A stretch of DNA of 64,000 nt, from assembly GCA_023091665.1 (NCBI GenBank), contig JALJCQ010000023.1:558001-622000 (forward strand), given 5' to 3'. A program made the position numbers and the translations under genes. Source of the stretch: Pythium myriotylum (taxonomy: Eukaryota; Oomycota; Peronosporomycetes; Pythiales; Pythiaceae). The notes beneath the pieces are model-generated. The model saw only the letters and a program-made list of their open reading frames with translations, searched no databases and was not told the DNA's origin. Of the stretch, positions 33,301-43,388 are shown piece by piece (within the stretch, counting starts at the first letter, position 1; every line of letters begins with the position of its first letter).

Positions 33301-33551
33301 CGATGACGCTCCCGTTCCTCGCCAACAACATCCGCAATCGCATAGCGCTCAACAAAATCGACCGCAAGCCTCGGCGGCCAGCCCGACAGCATCCTCACGG
33401 AAACCCAGTCGACAACGTTGTGCGAGAGGTAATGAATGAATGGTTAAGCGGATGACTTGGCTCCGACTAAGATGAATGATTACTGTAGGCAATGGAGCTT
33501 GATCGGAAACAGCGCCATATCCACGGCATGCCCCCCTCTCCACCAAAATAG
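30333..33551 (+). CDS. Long coiled-coil protein with a C-terminal CxxC element (QRICH2/DUF4795-like?)
   Basis: Three exons are proposed, 30333..33238, 33296..33428 and 33489..33551, about 1033 residues. Without splicing the frame stops at 33275, giving 980 residues. Most of the protein is Gln/Leu-rich coiled coil (for example residues 80-145, 265-370, 415-570) broken by Ser/Pro-rich loops. Near the end, about 45 helical residues (FTIEELTKLRKELLDLLKAK) lead to VMCVACSRPVPVSGV. A long coiled coil followed by CxxC-[SD]-RP resembles QRICH2/DUF4795 proteins linked to the flagellar axoneme; the similarity is by eye and the assignment tentative. Oomycete zoospores are flagellated, so a ciliary role is plausible. 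Exons 2 and 3 add a basic tail (NRIALNKIDRKPRRPARQ). Confidence 0.72.
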
Positions 33552-33619
33552 TTGATAAGCGAGATTGTAGGAACTTCAAATGGAATCTGTTCTCTTCGCA
33601 TCACAACCAGTCGCCACTA

Positions 33620-34750
33620 TCACGTCTCAAGAAGGATCTCGACAGGTCTGTTAGGCACAATCCCCATGAATCGCCGTGAGCGCAGTTCACCTCGGAGCTC
33701 CACGAGTTGAGGGAGCGCGCTGCCATATTTATGAGAGACCTCCTCCCAGTTCAAAGAGGGGTACACAAGGGTGTTGAAGGTACCGGAGGCATGACGCAGA
33801 CGAATGTTCTTGACCGTCTCAGCCGAGGTCTTCCCTCCGCCATGCTCGGATGACTCGCGCTTCGAGTTGAACGTGAAGACCGTGGCATCCTGGAACACTA
33901 CGTCATCATTTTCGCTTGCGGTGGGGAAATAGCCGCGTGGTTCGCGGAGAAGAGGGATGTGGAGGTAGTGCGCCGCGCCATTGTCTTGGTCGTGAGCGAA
34001 CACGACTCCGAAGTTAAGTTCTTTCGCGTCCGCCGATTCATTTGCGGGGAACTCGAGGCACAAGCACTGGGCGGATACGGTTGGCTTCCCCTCGAGATAG
34101 TGCTCGACTTCGCTTTGGATGGCCTTGACGACCACGTCATCATGAAACGAGTAGGCTTCTCCCAAGGCCACGACTGACGGCAACACACGCACACGCGTCG
34201 ACGCGAGGAAGGCAGCAGTTCCTGGTGAGATGGATCTTGCCTCTGCGGCGAGCCGCGCCGCAGCATCACGCTTCTCCTTGGCCTCTTTCTCCTCGCGGCG
34301 CCGTCGGCGAGTCTCTGCCGCTTCCTCTTCCTCCTCCTCCTCGCTGTCGTCGCTCTCATCGCTCGGAGCCGCTGCGAGCGGGTTCTTTCGCACGAGGCTC
34401 GGAAAGCACGCTCTCACATCTTGGAGTAGCTGGACAGCGCATTCACCGAGCTCCAGCACCTGGATCGCGGGCGTTGCAGCTCGCTCATCCACAGGGAGAG
34501 GAAGCACGAGGAGGAGTCGGCGGGATGACGCCTTGACGCGACCACCGAGGGCCGTGAGCTGCCGCGCGCCGCAGCGACCGGCGACGACCACGAGGTCCTC
34601 GATGGGCAGCGCCGCCTTCGAGTCCACGCGCAGCGGGCGCCAGCGCGGGCCGCTCGCCGAGGTCGCTTCTCCAAGAACCAGCATGAGGAGTGCGTGAGCT
34701 GCTGCGTGGATCGAAGGAGCTCCCGTTAGGAACCGATCAGATAGGAACAT
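33620..34750 (-). CDS. Hypothetical protein with a charged coiled-coil insert
   Basis: Single exon, 376 residues, starting at an ATG. No family recognised. The N-terminal ~120 residues look like a small alpha/beta domain (AALPIEDLVVVAGRCGARQL, RRLLLVLPLPVDE). Residues ~135-170 are Ser/Asp/Glu-rich then Arg/Glu/Lys-rich (SDDSEEEEEEE, then RRRREEKEAKEKRDAAARL). The C-terminal half is again globular (ELNFGVVFAHDQDNGAAHYL, ESVRRFMGIV-like ending). Codon use is like the neighbours. Convergent with the coiled-coil gene, 68 bases away, so their 3' UTRs probably overlap. Confidence 0.7.
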   Translation of the reverse strand: MFLSDRFLTGAPSIHAAAHALLMLVLGEATSASGPRWRPLRVDSKAALPIEDLVVVAGRCGARQLTALGGRVKASSRRLLLVLPLPVDERAATPAIQVLELGECAVQLLQDVRACFPSLVRKNPLAAAPSDESDDSEEEEEEEAAETRRRRREEKEAKEKRDAAARLAAEARSISPGTAAFLASTRVRVLPSVVALGEAYSFHDDVVVKAIQSEVEHYLEGKPTVSAQCLCLEFPANESADAKELNFGVVFAHDQDNGAAHYLHIPLLREPRGYFPTASENDDVVFQDATVFTFNSKRESSEHGGGKTSAETVKNIRLRHASGTFNTLVYPSLNWEEVSHKYGSALPQLVELRGELRSRRFMGIVPNRPVEILLET

Positions 34751-35522
34751 CTCTATCTACGTTGATGACTCTTCCACTACAGTGTACATGGGACTCTAGT
34801 GCTTTCGTCAGGCAGAAATCTCAATTTTCCGTCGTCAGCGACCGGCGCTCGCCGGCCTCCTACAAAAGGGTTGAACGGTTTATAATCATCCGAAAGCTGC
34901 TGGCATCAGTGGATCTACGCGGAGCGGCTCCTCTGCTCGGTCTCGACAATCTCCGACTGACCGAGCAGCCGAGGAGCGATTGGGCAGGCTGGCGAGAAGG
35001 ATCTCTCCACCATCCAATCCCGAATACCAAAGAAAGGTGAGGTGCTCGAATGCTGGCACAAAAGAAGGTGAAGCGGCCCACGACGAAGCGATCGACTATC
35101 TGATCCGCCCCAGAATCAGCTGAAAACCCTGTTTCGGTTTGTTTTTTTTTCGAAAATCCGTTTTTATCAGATCCCATCACCGGGGAGATGGGTTCATGCG
35201 CATCCAGTTGACAACCCTACCCTCTGCTTGAGGAAGAGTCAAGTTGGTTTAGGGCTAGGGTCCGTGTCCCACGATCGGGTTCGAGAGGGTCCCGCCCGCC
35301 GGCGAGAGTCAGCCGGCCGGCGTGCGCGTGTGATTGCGGGCTGATGCGATCGCGACGTCGAGCGCGGCTTCCTCGTCCAGCGCCGGCCGCCACCAAGCAA
35401 GCAACAGACGAAACAGCCGCCAGCGGCGCGACCCCCGACCCCCCACGCAGGCCCCGTCGACCGCTCGACGCTTAATTTATCTCCCCGACCCTCGCGCCGG
35501 AGACGGACAAGCCGCAGCGGCC
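34751..35522. promoter_or_regulatory. Divergent promoter region before the phospholipase D gene
   Basis: About 770 bases between divergent genes. It includes a T8 run at 35143..35150 and a GC-rich block (35290..35322) with repeated GCCGGC. From 35334 the phospholipase frame is open but without an ATG until 35523, so that stretch is read as 5' UTR. Confidence 0.5.
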
Positions 35523-38500
35523 ATGCGCCGCAGCCGCGAGACCTTCGAGTCGCCCTCGGCGGCGCGCGCCGGATCCCTCACGCCCTCGCCGCCCTCCGGC
35601 ATCTCGGTGCTCGAGAACCCGTACGCCGCCAGCAACAGCGCCGAGTCGATCCCCGAGCTCACGCCCATCACGCCGCTCCACGGCGACGACGACGACGCGC
35701 CCTCCACGCCCATCTTGCTCGCGGCCGACAGCGTCGACTTCCTCGGCTCCAACCGCAGCGACTTCATGCGAGAAAGCGCCATGGGCTTTGCTGAACCCCT
35801 CGTCGCCGCGCCGCAGCCCGCGACTGGCTCCCCGCCCAGTCGCCCGCAGAGCGCCGCCAGCCACAAGAACGCCTTGGATCTGAACCTGCACGAGATCGGA
35901 GACGAGCCCCGCCACAGCAGCAGCGCCGGACGCACCGACTTGCCCCCTCAAACCTCGGCGACCTCGGTGCTCGATATGCGGGACGTGACGATGATGGACG
36001 ACGCTGACCTCGAGATTGACGGCGACGACGACGACGACGACGACGAACGCTCGCTCATGAGCGACAATGACCGCGACCACAGTGACTCGGAGAGCGACGA
36101 CGGCGCCGAGGAGATCGCCCACGACGCCATCGAGTTCCAGGTAGACCGCGCCAGCGTCACACGCTCAGGCCTCATTCCGTGCTGCGTCTTCGTGGGACGC
36201 GTCACGTGGGGAGACATTGACTGGGAGATCTACTTCGGCCAAAAGCAATTACTGCGCCTCCACACAAGCCTCTTCTTCTACCTCGGCTTCAAGAAGTGGC
36301 GGCTGATACCCCACGAGGCACGCCTTCCGTGGACCATCTGGAGAGAGAAGCGAGCCGAAAAGCGCGTCCATGACGCGCTCCTTGTGCAGAATTACATCCG
36401 CGCACTGCTCGCTGACGACGACCTTCGCAACTCAGATCCGCTGCTGAGCTTCCTGGAAGTGAGTCCTTCACGTGCCATGTCGCGATATGGTCCATCCCTC
36501 AAAGAAGGCTATGTCCACATGCGCATGAATGGCGCGTTCCAGCTGCCTCTATACACGTGCGTAAATCGCACGATCGAGGCCATGTACAGGCATCTCTATC
36601 GCACTTGGATGCGAATCGCGTTTATCTCGGCGGTCGTGACGTTCATCCTGCCGATTTGTCTTATCCTCGTGACGACATTGCCGCGGTTCCTTCGCGGTCA
36701 AAAGACGATTGTCACGTCGGACGGGGAAGACGTTGAGCAAAAAGTGGACGCGGGTCAAGTGTTCGCCGCTCTTCTCATTGCTTGCGTACTCTTATTTGTT
36801 GCTGTGTTCGTGTACAAGTTCTTCGATCATCGACTAGGTGTCATCCGAAGGTGGGTTGTTCTAAAACCCAACTGCTTCGCGGCCTACCGACGCCGCCATG
36901 ACAAAGAGCCAAGCGAAGTGTTCTTGTTCGACAAAAGGTTCACAGCACGCAAAGGGAGTTACAGGCAAGGTGTCTCGTGGATGCCCAGCGGGTTCGTAGT
37001 GGGAAATCGTTCCGGTTTTATCGAAGTCGACACGGGACATTACTACACCCGATTAACCATGTCGACTGCGATTGCGTTGGTCTGTTGGCTGATTGTTTCG
37101 ATTTCTTCGAGTATCTACGACTTCGACAATGTGCGGTTCCGAGAGGTTGGCGTGCCAATTACCCAGGTTCCAGATTACCAATCCTGGCTGCTTGCTTCAA
37201 ACTCGTCATCCAGCGGTGATCAAAAGGATTTGTATTGTGGCTACTACTTCAGGACACCCAACAACGCTACCGTCCACGTTAGTTCGGATGAATCGGACGT
37301 TGTGATCACAACACTTCGCGATTTGTCAAACGCGTCAACAATGTCGACCTTCAAGTACTTTCTTGGCGGGGATGAGGTTGGCTTCAGTGTGGGGTTGCTC
37401 TCGAACAACATTCCCGCCAACTCGCTCGTCGCAGTGGCGAAAAAGATCGATGTGGAGAACGATCGCTTCCTTCCAACAAACTATAACGTGTTTTCTCCCC
37501 GCGTCGGTACCCTCAACCTCACGGCAATCAAAGGCTCTTCACTGTTTCAATTCAGTCCGACATCATACTTTTGTAGGATCCCAATCAAGGTCGCGATCCT
37601 CAACTTCGAGGCTGTCGGGTACTACATCCTGATGCTGTTGGTCGGTGGTATGATCTCGGCATCTTTTGGTCTCGCACTCAACTATCTCATCTCCTACGTC
37701 GGTCTATGGCATGCACATGTCCGACGCGATCATTGGTATCGTTGCGTCAAGCGGCTCCAGCGAGTCAAGCGCCAAGATACTGAGTATCGCTACCGATCCT
37801 TCGCCCCAGAACGCGAAAGTATTTTGCCAGCATTTGATTGCACGACGACTAGTGAGCAGTCTGTCAACCCGCCCCTGTCTGTACGAACGAAGGCGACTAG
37901 TGAAGGAAGCATTGATTCGACTTCGTCGTTTATGACACCTCCACCGCCGCCAAGCTCGATCGCTTGGCATGTGGATGGAGAAGATACATACGCAGCTATG
38001 TACAAGGCTATCAGTGACGCGAAATTTGAGATTCTCATAGCTGGGTGGTGGGTGACTCCTGATTTGTACTTGCTTCGACCTGGCCGAAAGTTACCACCAC
38101 ACGCAGACGATAATGCCAAGAAGACAAATGAGACTCAACTCCGTAACCTCTTGCTCACGAAGGCAGAACAGGGCGTCAAGATCAACGTACTTATTTACCG
38201 CGAAGTCAAGCTTGCACTCACACTCAACAGCGCGTACACGAAGAGAAGCCTTATGCTGCACCCTAACATTCGAGTTTTGAGAGATCCTATCTTCCAGATC
38301 CAGAGTTTAGGATTCTGGTCTCATCATGAAAAGATCGTGTGTATCGATCAGTCGCTTGCCTTTGTCGGGGGATTAGACCTGTGCTTCGGCCGTTACGACC
38401 ACAGTGGCCATCCGCTGAGTGATCCAGGAGGTGCGAATATTGAGGACCAGATGTGGCCGGGCAAAGACTACTCGAACCCTATCATCAAGGACTTCATCCG

Positions 38501-41084
38501 CGTCAACAAGCCTTTCGAAGACCTCATCGATCGATCCTCACAACCTCGTATGCCCTGGCATGACGTGCACTGTAGTGTATCTGGCCCACCAGTCCAGGAC
38601 ATTGCTTATCACTTCATTCAGCGATGGAATTTTGTTTGCTCCAAGAACGATTACCAGTTACGTACGGGTTGGTGTATCTGTCTTCGATCGCGTCGCTTCA
38701 AATTGCTACCCAAGTGTTTGGTTCCAATGGATTTCAATGGGTGGACGCTGAGGTATCCTTCTTCAGCTAAAAACCCTGTGGGTGAACGTCCGGTGAAAGT
38801 TCCGATTGGTCGGGAAGACTCTGCTGAAATTGACGTGTTGGATGAGCCGTTCCCATTCCGAGTAATGCGACTACCACAGCCAACGCAGATTACATGGGGT
38901 AGTGGCATTGGAAGCGAGGATATTCACTCTTCTCCAGGTTCAGGAGGATCTACCAGTGAGCTGTCCAATGATAAGCGAATGCTGTCGAAGCCTAAGCCTC
39001 GTGATCTACGAGTTGCTTCCATGGTCCAAGTGATCCACCCTAACGCCAACGTCTGTAACGTGCAAGTGTGCCGCTCAGTCTCAATGTGGTCAGCCGGTGT
39101 GCCAACCGAGAATAGCATCCACGAGGCGTATCTCGACATCATCACGAAGGCCAAACACTACGTTTACATCGAGAACCAGTTCTTCGTGTCCGGGCTCAAC
39201 ACGAACGGTGTCGTAAGCAATCGCATTCTACAGGCTCTTGTCCACCGTGTCCGACGTGCCGTGCAAGACAATGAAGTTTTCCGTGTATACGTCGTTATGC
39301 CTCTGCTGCCAGCATTCGAGGGCAATATCCGTAGCGAAGAGCTCACGAACTTACATGCCGTGATGCACTGGCAGTTTTCAAGCATTTCTCGTGGTGGCCA
39401 CAGCCTTTTTGAGGCTTTAAGCAAGTTCACGGACCGACCAGAGAACTATGTCTCGTTCTTTGGTCTGAGAAAGTACGGGATAATGCCTAACGGGTGTGTC
39501 TCAACAGAACAGATCTACATCCACAGCAAGCTACTCATCGCGGATGACAAGTACGCGATCATCGGCAGCGCTAACATCAATGACCGGAGCATGACTGGTG
39601 ATCGCGACTCGGAGATCGCTCTCGTGATTGAAGATGTGCTATTCGAAGATGGACTTATGAACGAGCGACCGTATCGCCGTGGCATAGTTGCTGGCGCCCT
39701 TCGCATGCAGCTCTTCCGAGAGCATCTCGGACTTGCAGATGATGACTCGTCAACTGATGATCCGTCCGCCGAGTGGACGTGGCTTCGCATCAAGAACATC
39801 GCAAATCGCAACACCGAGATCTTCGAATCCGTCTTTGATTGCGCTCCGTCGAATCGAATGACGTCGTTTAGCAGTTTTAAGAGCTTCGAAGTGACCCAAA
39901 TCTTCGAGAACCAGCGAATGAACGTGAACCTGCTCAAGAAGGGCCACAATCGGCACGTATGGGACATGGCACATCTCAAAGAAGGTGACTACTCTCCGTG
40001 GACGGATGTCAACGGCGTTCCAATTAACATGGACAAGATCAACCTCGACGATTTCGTTGTGGACAGGTACAAAGACAAGAAACGCAAACATTTGTTCCTC
40101 ATGGATCACGATGGTTGGTGCTACGCGCGTAACTTTTCGGTGTTTCAAGAGGTGCGCATGCAGAACTTCCGCAAACGCGATAAGATTCAACACTTTATGA
40201 CCGACCGATTGATGGCGCAAGTACGGCGTCGCCGCTGGGTGCGTAAGGATTCGGGGCTGCTTCCGGTGACAGAGATGCTGCGCAACAGCTCGTTCAGCGA
40301 GAGCGACGACGACGATGTTGGCCGTTGGACGTCGCTGTGGCGGCGTCTCCGCTCAGATTCGTCCACAAACGTGTCGCGTGCAAACTCTTTCAACGCGGGC
40401 CGGGGTGGACAGTCAGTCGCGTCGTCAATGGTACTGGGTGGCGACAGCTCGTATCCAAACTCACCAGCGTTTTCCTCATTTCGTCGTGGCCCACACAACT
40501 CACCTCCTCTCCGAGGTGACGATAACCGTGACTCTAGTGCGTGGCTACACGGTGGTGTGCCGAGATCGAGCACCCTTGGCGCGACTACTGGGCTTCACAT
40601 GCCGCACCACCACAATCGCGATTCTGAAGGGGCCCTTCGCCAAAGCACGGACTCGGCAAAGGGCGGCATCGGACTGTCCCTAAAAAAGTGGGCATCGTTC
40701 ATGGATACACCGATCGATCTCGGTCGTCGCTCACGGTTTACCGAGGAATATTTCGCGAAGGATAAGGACGAGGAAGTGTATGGACAGACGTATACGAACG
40801 ACGACCACCACCTGATGGAGTCCGGTAGAGCCAGCGTACGCAGTTTGAGAAGTGTTGATGGCAACGCACTCGGGGGTAACGCGGGAAAACGGAGCATTGA
40901 TCTCGGTGAAGGCGAGTGCCAGATCGGCCACTTGCAGACCGCAGCAACTGTTCGAAAAGAGGACGAATCTCGCGCGCGTGGACAATTGTCCGAGATACGT
41001 GGACACCTTGTCGACTTCCCACTTGATTTTCTCAAGGAAGAGATCCTGCAGCCTTCGATTCTACCGCGAGACCTCCACATTTAG
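35523..41084 (+). CDS. Phospholipase D of the PX-plus-transmembrane class (PXTM-PLD)
   Basis: Single exon, 1853 residues from the first in-frame ATG (MRRSRETFESPS). The first 200 residues are disordered with an Asp run. A PX domain lies at about 201-314, followed by four membrane segments at about 361-385, 411-433, 512-533 and 697-725. A PH-like stretch (RRWVVLKPNCFAAYRRR to SGFVVGNRSGFIEV) lies between the second and third. The ~165-residue loop between the last two helices has NSS/NAT/NAS glycosylation sites and should face outside. The catalytic half has both HKD motifs, HHEKIVCID near 934 and HSKLLIADDKYAIIGSAN near 1333. The enzyme hydrolyses phosphatidylcholine to phosphatidic acid. The class with PX and membrane helices is known from Phytophthora. 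The C-terminal 300 residues are Ser/Arg-rich and probably regulatory. Confidence 0.93.
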   Translation: MRRSRETFESPSAARAGSLTPSPPSGISVLENPYAASNSAESIPELTPITPLHGDDDDAPSTPILLAADSVDFLGSNRSDFMRESAMGFAEPLVAAPQPATGSPPSRPQSAASHKNALDLNLHEIGDEPRHSSSAGRTDLPPQTSATSVLDMRDVTMMDDADLEIDGDDDDDDDERSLMSDNDRDHSDSESDDGAEEIAHDAIEFQVDRASVTRSGLIPCCVFVGRVTWGDIDWEIYFGQKQLLRLHTSLFFYLGFKKWRLIPHEARLPWTIWREKRAEKRVHDALLVQNYIRALLADDDLRNSDPLLSFLEVSPSRAMSRYGPSLKEGYVHMRMNGAFQLPLYTCVNRTIEAMYRHLYRTWMRIAFISAVVTFILPICLILVTTLPRFLRGQKTIVTSDGEDVEQKVDAGQVFAALLIACVLLFVAVFVYKFFDHRLGVIRRWVVLKPNCFAAYRRRHDKEPSEVFLFDKRFTARKGSYRQGVSWMPSGFVVGNRSGFIEVDTGHYYTRLTMSTAIALVCWLIVSISSSIYDFDNVRFREVGVPITQVPDYQSWLLASNSSSSGDQKDLYCGYYFRTPNNATVHVSSDESDVVITTLRDLSNASTMSTFKYFLGGDEVGFSVGLLSNNIPANSLVAVAKKIDVENDRFLPTNYNVFSPRVGTLNLTAIKGSSLFQFSPTSYFCRIPIKVAILNFEAVGYYILMLLVGGMISASFGLALNYLISYVGLWHAHVRRDHWYRCVKRLQRVKRQDTEYRYRSFAPERESILPAFDCTTTSEQSVNPPLSVRTKATSEGSIDSTSSFMTPPPPPSSIAWHVDGEDTYAAMYKAISDAKFEILIAGWWVTPDLYLLRPGRKLPPHADDNAKKTNETQLRNLLLTKAEQGVKINVLIYREVKLALTLNSAYTKRSLMLHPNIRVLRDPIFQIQSLGFWSHHEKIVCIDQSLAFVGGLDLCFGRYDHSGHPLSDPGGANIEDQMWPGKDYSNPIIKDFIRVNKPFEDLIDRSSQPRMPWHDVHCSVSGPPVQDIAYHFIQRWNFVCSKNDYQLRTGWCICLRSRRFKLLPKCLVPMDFNGWTLRYPSSAKNPVGERPVKVPIGREDSAEIDVLDEPFPFRVMRLPQPTQITWGSGIGSEDIHSSPGSGGSTSELSNDKRMLSKPKPRDLRVASMVQVIHPNANVCNVQVCRSVSMWSAGVPTENSIHEAYLDIITKAKHYVYIENQFFVSGLNTNGVVSNRILQALVHRVRRAVQDNEVFRVYVVMPLLPAFEGNIRSEELTNLHAVMHWQFSSISRGGHSLFEALSKFTDRPENYVSFFGLRKYGIMPNGCVSTEQIYIHSKLLIADDKYAIIGSANINDRSMTGDRDSEIALVIEDVLFEDGLMNERPYRRGIVAGALRMQLFREHLGLADDDSSTDDPSAEWTWLRIKNIANRNTEIFESVFDCAPSNRMTSFSSFKSFEVTQIFENQRMNVNLLKKGHNRHVWDMAHLKEGDYSPWTDVNGVPINMDKINLDDFVVDRYKDKKRKHLFLMDHDGWCYARNFSVFQEVRMQNFRKRDKIQHFMTDRLMAQVRRRRWVRKDSGLLPVTEMLRNSSFSESDDDDVGRWTSLWRRLRSDSSTNVSRANSFNAGRGGQSVASSMVLGGDSSYPNSPAFSSFRRGPHNSPPLRGDDNRDSSAWLHGGVPRSSTLGATTGLHMPHHHNRDSEGALRQSTDSAKGGIGLSLKKWASFMDTPIDLGRRSRFTEEYFAKDKDEEVYGQTYTNDDHHLMESGRASVRSLRSVDGNALGGNAGKRSIDLGEGECQIGHLQTAATVRKEDESRARGQLSEIRGHLVDFPLDFLKEEILQPSILPRDLHI

Positions 41085-41409
41085 GCATAATCTAGAGCAG
41101 TCGAATCAGGAGATCTGTACGAGAATAAATTATGATGAACTATCTACCTTTCATTTTATGGAGCATCGATTTGCACTATTGAGTGAGACTCCCACTTGAA
41201 GTGTCGAGAACGCAAATCTTTAATTCTCGTGAGTCTCATACCGATGTTCCCAATTTTATGCTGCGACCATTTACGACGTCCTCTACATGACAAATCCAAA
41301 GGATGTGAATCACTTGGCAAAATTGACGCAATTTATTTAGTTGGACGCGGACACTCCAGCATTATATACAAGCAAAAGATTGCCCGACTACACTGCCCAA
41401 CAAGGACAC
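41085..41409. other. Convergent 3' flanks; left edge of the LPMO repeat
   Basis: 325 bases between the phospholipase stop and the first LPMO stop. From about 41350 it is identical to the flank of the second minus-strand LPMO copy (47708 onward). Confidence 0.7.
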
Positions 41410-42339
41410 TTAGTCCGTCTCGTTACCAGTCTCATACGGCTCCGGGAGCACTTCAGGCTCGTTCGCCTCTTCGTAGGCCCGACGCTCAGCGGCTTCTTCG
41501 TCCGACTCATTGCCAGTCTCATCCGGCTCCGGCAACACCTCCGGCACGTTCGCCTCCTCGTAAGCCTGACGGTCGGCGTCCGTGGTCTCCGAGTCGCCGA
41601 GACCCTTCTCCTCGGCAAGGTCACTGAGCTTCATAGCCTCCCCGAGGGCCTCCTCCTCAGCTTCCTCCGAGTGCGCAGACGCGTTGTACATGCCGCCAGC
41701 AGCCGGAGTGTCATCGAAGTCGTCGAAGTCAAGCGAGCGCGAGCGACCACCGCCGATCTTAGCGCAGTTCGTGTAGACCTGCCACTCGAGAAGCGTCGAC
41801 ATCCAGTAGAGAGTAAGGCGGGACTTGCCTTCGCACTTAGCCTTGTTGTAGGAGATCTTGCCCTGTGGGAAGGTCTGCGCGCAGTTGGGAGTGAATGGCA
41901 CGACCACCTCGTTGTCACACCAGACCTCACACGGGCCAGGGTGGTTCATCTGGCCACCGTACCACTCGAGCTGGTTCGGCAGCGGTTGGACAGCGCCACC
42001 GGTGGGGTCGGTGAAGCCACACTCGGGGGTCTTGGGCATCGTCGTTCGTCCCTTGGACAGGTCTTGGTTCTTGAGGATGAAGTCCTTGAAGGTCTTGTAC
42101 TGGGAGGCCTTGAAGGCGCGGCCAAAAGCAGCGGCGTCATTGTTGGCGTTCATGGTTCCCCACTTGTCACCTGCCTGGGGCTTGAGAGAGTTCATTGGCA
42201 CGAGTGCGTAGAAGTTACCACCGTATCCTGAGCCTGTGAACTTGAGGCCGGGCTTGGCGAGCGTGCCGTGGGCATCGACAGTCGTGGAGGCGGCGAGCAC
42301 GGCGATGGCGAGAGCGGAGAAAGTGGCAGTGGAGACCAT
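41410..42339 (-). CDS. AA17-type lytic polysaccharide monooxygenase, copy A
   Basis: Single exon, 309 residues. The first 23 residues are a signal peptide ending VDA; cleavage leaves His24 as the new N-terminus (HGTLAKPGLKF), the first ligand of the copper histidine brace. The conserved GGQMNHPGPCEVWCDNEVV supplies the likely second brace His, and RLTLYWMSTLLEWQVY the core strands near the axial residue. Six Cys in the core suit a secreted fold. AA17 enzymes of oomycetes oxidatively cleave pectin (homogalacturonan) during plant infection; the family call is by motif, the substrate by family knowledge. After the ~200-residue catalytic core comes an acidic ~100-residue tail with a duplicated YEEANxPEVLPEP unit. 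It is nearly identical to copy B. Confidence 0.88.
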   Translation of the reverse strand: MVSTATFSALAIAVLAASTTVDAHGTLAKPGLKFTGSGYGGNFYALVPMNSLKPQAGDKWGTMNANNDAAAFGRAFKASQYKTFKDFILKNQDLSKGRTTMPKTPECGFTDPTGGAVQPLPNQLEWYGGQMNHPGPCEVWCDNEVVVPFTPNCAQTFPQGKISYNKAKCEGKSRLTLYWMSTLLEWQVYTNCAKIGGGRSRSLDFDDFDDTPAAGGMYNASAHSEEAEEEALGEAMKLSDLAEEKGLGDSETTDADRQAYEEANVPEVLPEPDETGNESDEEAAERRAYEEANEPEVLPEPYETGNETD

Positions 42340-42353
42340 GGTGACAGGCGTTA

Positions 42354-42371
42354 GCGAATTCGGGAATGAGG
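42354..42371 (-). promoter_or_regulatory. Oomycete initiator-like element of LPMO copy A
   Basis: On the minus strand the sequence CCTCATTCCCGAATTCGC lies 15-32 bases before the ATG and resembles the oomycete initiator consensus (GCTCATTYYNCAWTTT). Confidence 0.5.
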
Positions 42372-43388
42372 ATGCCGAGCGCCGACCGCCAGAACGATCT
42401 CAAGGGGAACTTTGATATCACGGTGAAAGGAGACGGCAAAGAGAATCAGACGGGTGTCGCCGTCGTCCAAGTGTCTTGCAAGCGGGTCCTCATTGAAAAC
42501 AGCGCTCACAAAGAGACAAAGCAGGGCCACTCTGTCTCATCCGAACATAAATGATGCAACTTTAGGATTCGTGACCGACATAGACGAGCCTGAATGGGTG
42601 AAAAAGCCTCGCCTGATTATGCGTGACTGTCTGCCAGCACAATCATTGGTTCTGCATTGCCAGCTGGGACAAGACATAGACAGGACAATCTGACCCACGG
42701 CCAAACGTCCAGCGAACGTCTGTCAGCAAGCCGCGAGAATCCAACGCTACAACCAGAGTCTTCCACCTGGTTCTGTCGCGTCTTCCACCGAATTCTGTTA
42801 CGAGGGAATCGACAGAGATCCAGAGCACCCACCAGGGGGTCTCACGCAAGGAGCGGCAGCTTCCAGGGAGAGACGGGCTCACAGCTGGCCCCACCAAGAC
42901 GAGCGATGCCTTGAGGGATTTCAGGGATAAGAAATATGGAGTACTGTATTACAGTATCGTCGCGATGGATGTTGAGATGTCCCTCGCAACCGAACGAGCG
43001 TACGAAACAACGCCATGGTGTCGTTGAGGCCTCTTCCTCGCCTCTACGTTGCCTCGGTTCCGTCACGCCATCTGTCCATCTGAAGACAGTTTTTCGGATT
43101 TGACCCTTGAATAAGGCGACGATAGCTCGATTGAGTGAGATGCAACAATACTCGGAACTCTCGCCGCCGTCGCTCAAAAAGTGCTCGCTATCGATCTATT
43201 CCACAGCATGGGCTCAAAGCCACAGCTTGGGACGTGGAGGTCATATCGACACAACTGGGCCGATGAGTGTCGCGATCGAGTCTGAGCGGCGTGTTGACAG
43301 AGAGGAGAGGGCTGCAAGTAGCTTGCGAGGGTCGAGCTTGCGTTTGTTCGAGTATTAAATGTGAATTAAGTGGTTTCGCATTATTAGC

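Noticed and set aside
35240..35260. Interstitial telomere repeat
   Set aside because: Only one TTTAGGG unit is present; not an array.
35334..35522. N-terminal extension of the phospholipase D
   Set aside because: The frame is open but starts with TTG; the first in-frame ATG is at 35523. The ATG at 35344 is in another frame.
41341..42231. Plus-strand frames opposite LPMO copies A and B
   Set aside because: Antisense shadows of the LPMO genes; the minus-strand products have signal peptides and family motifs.
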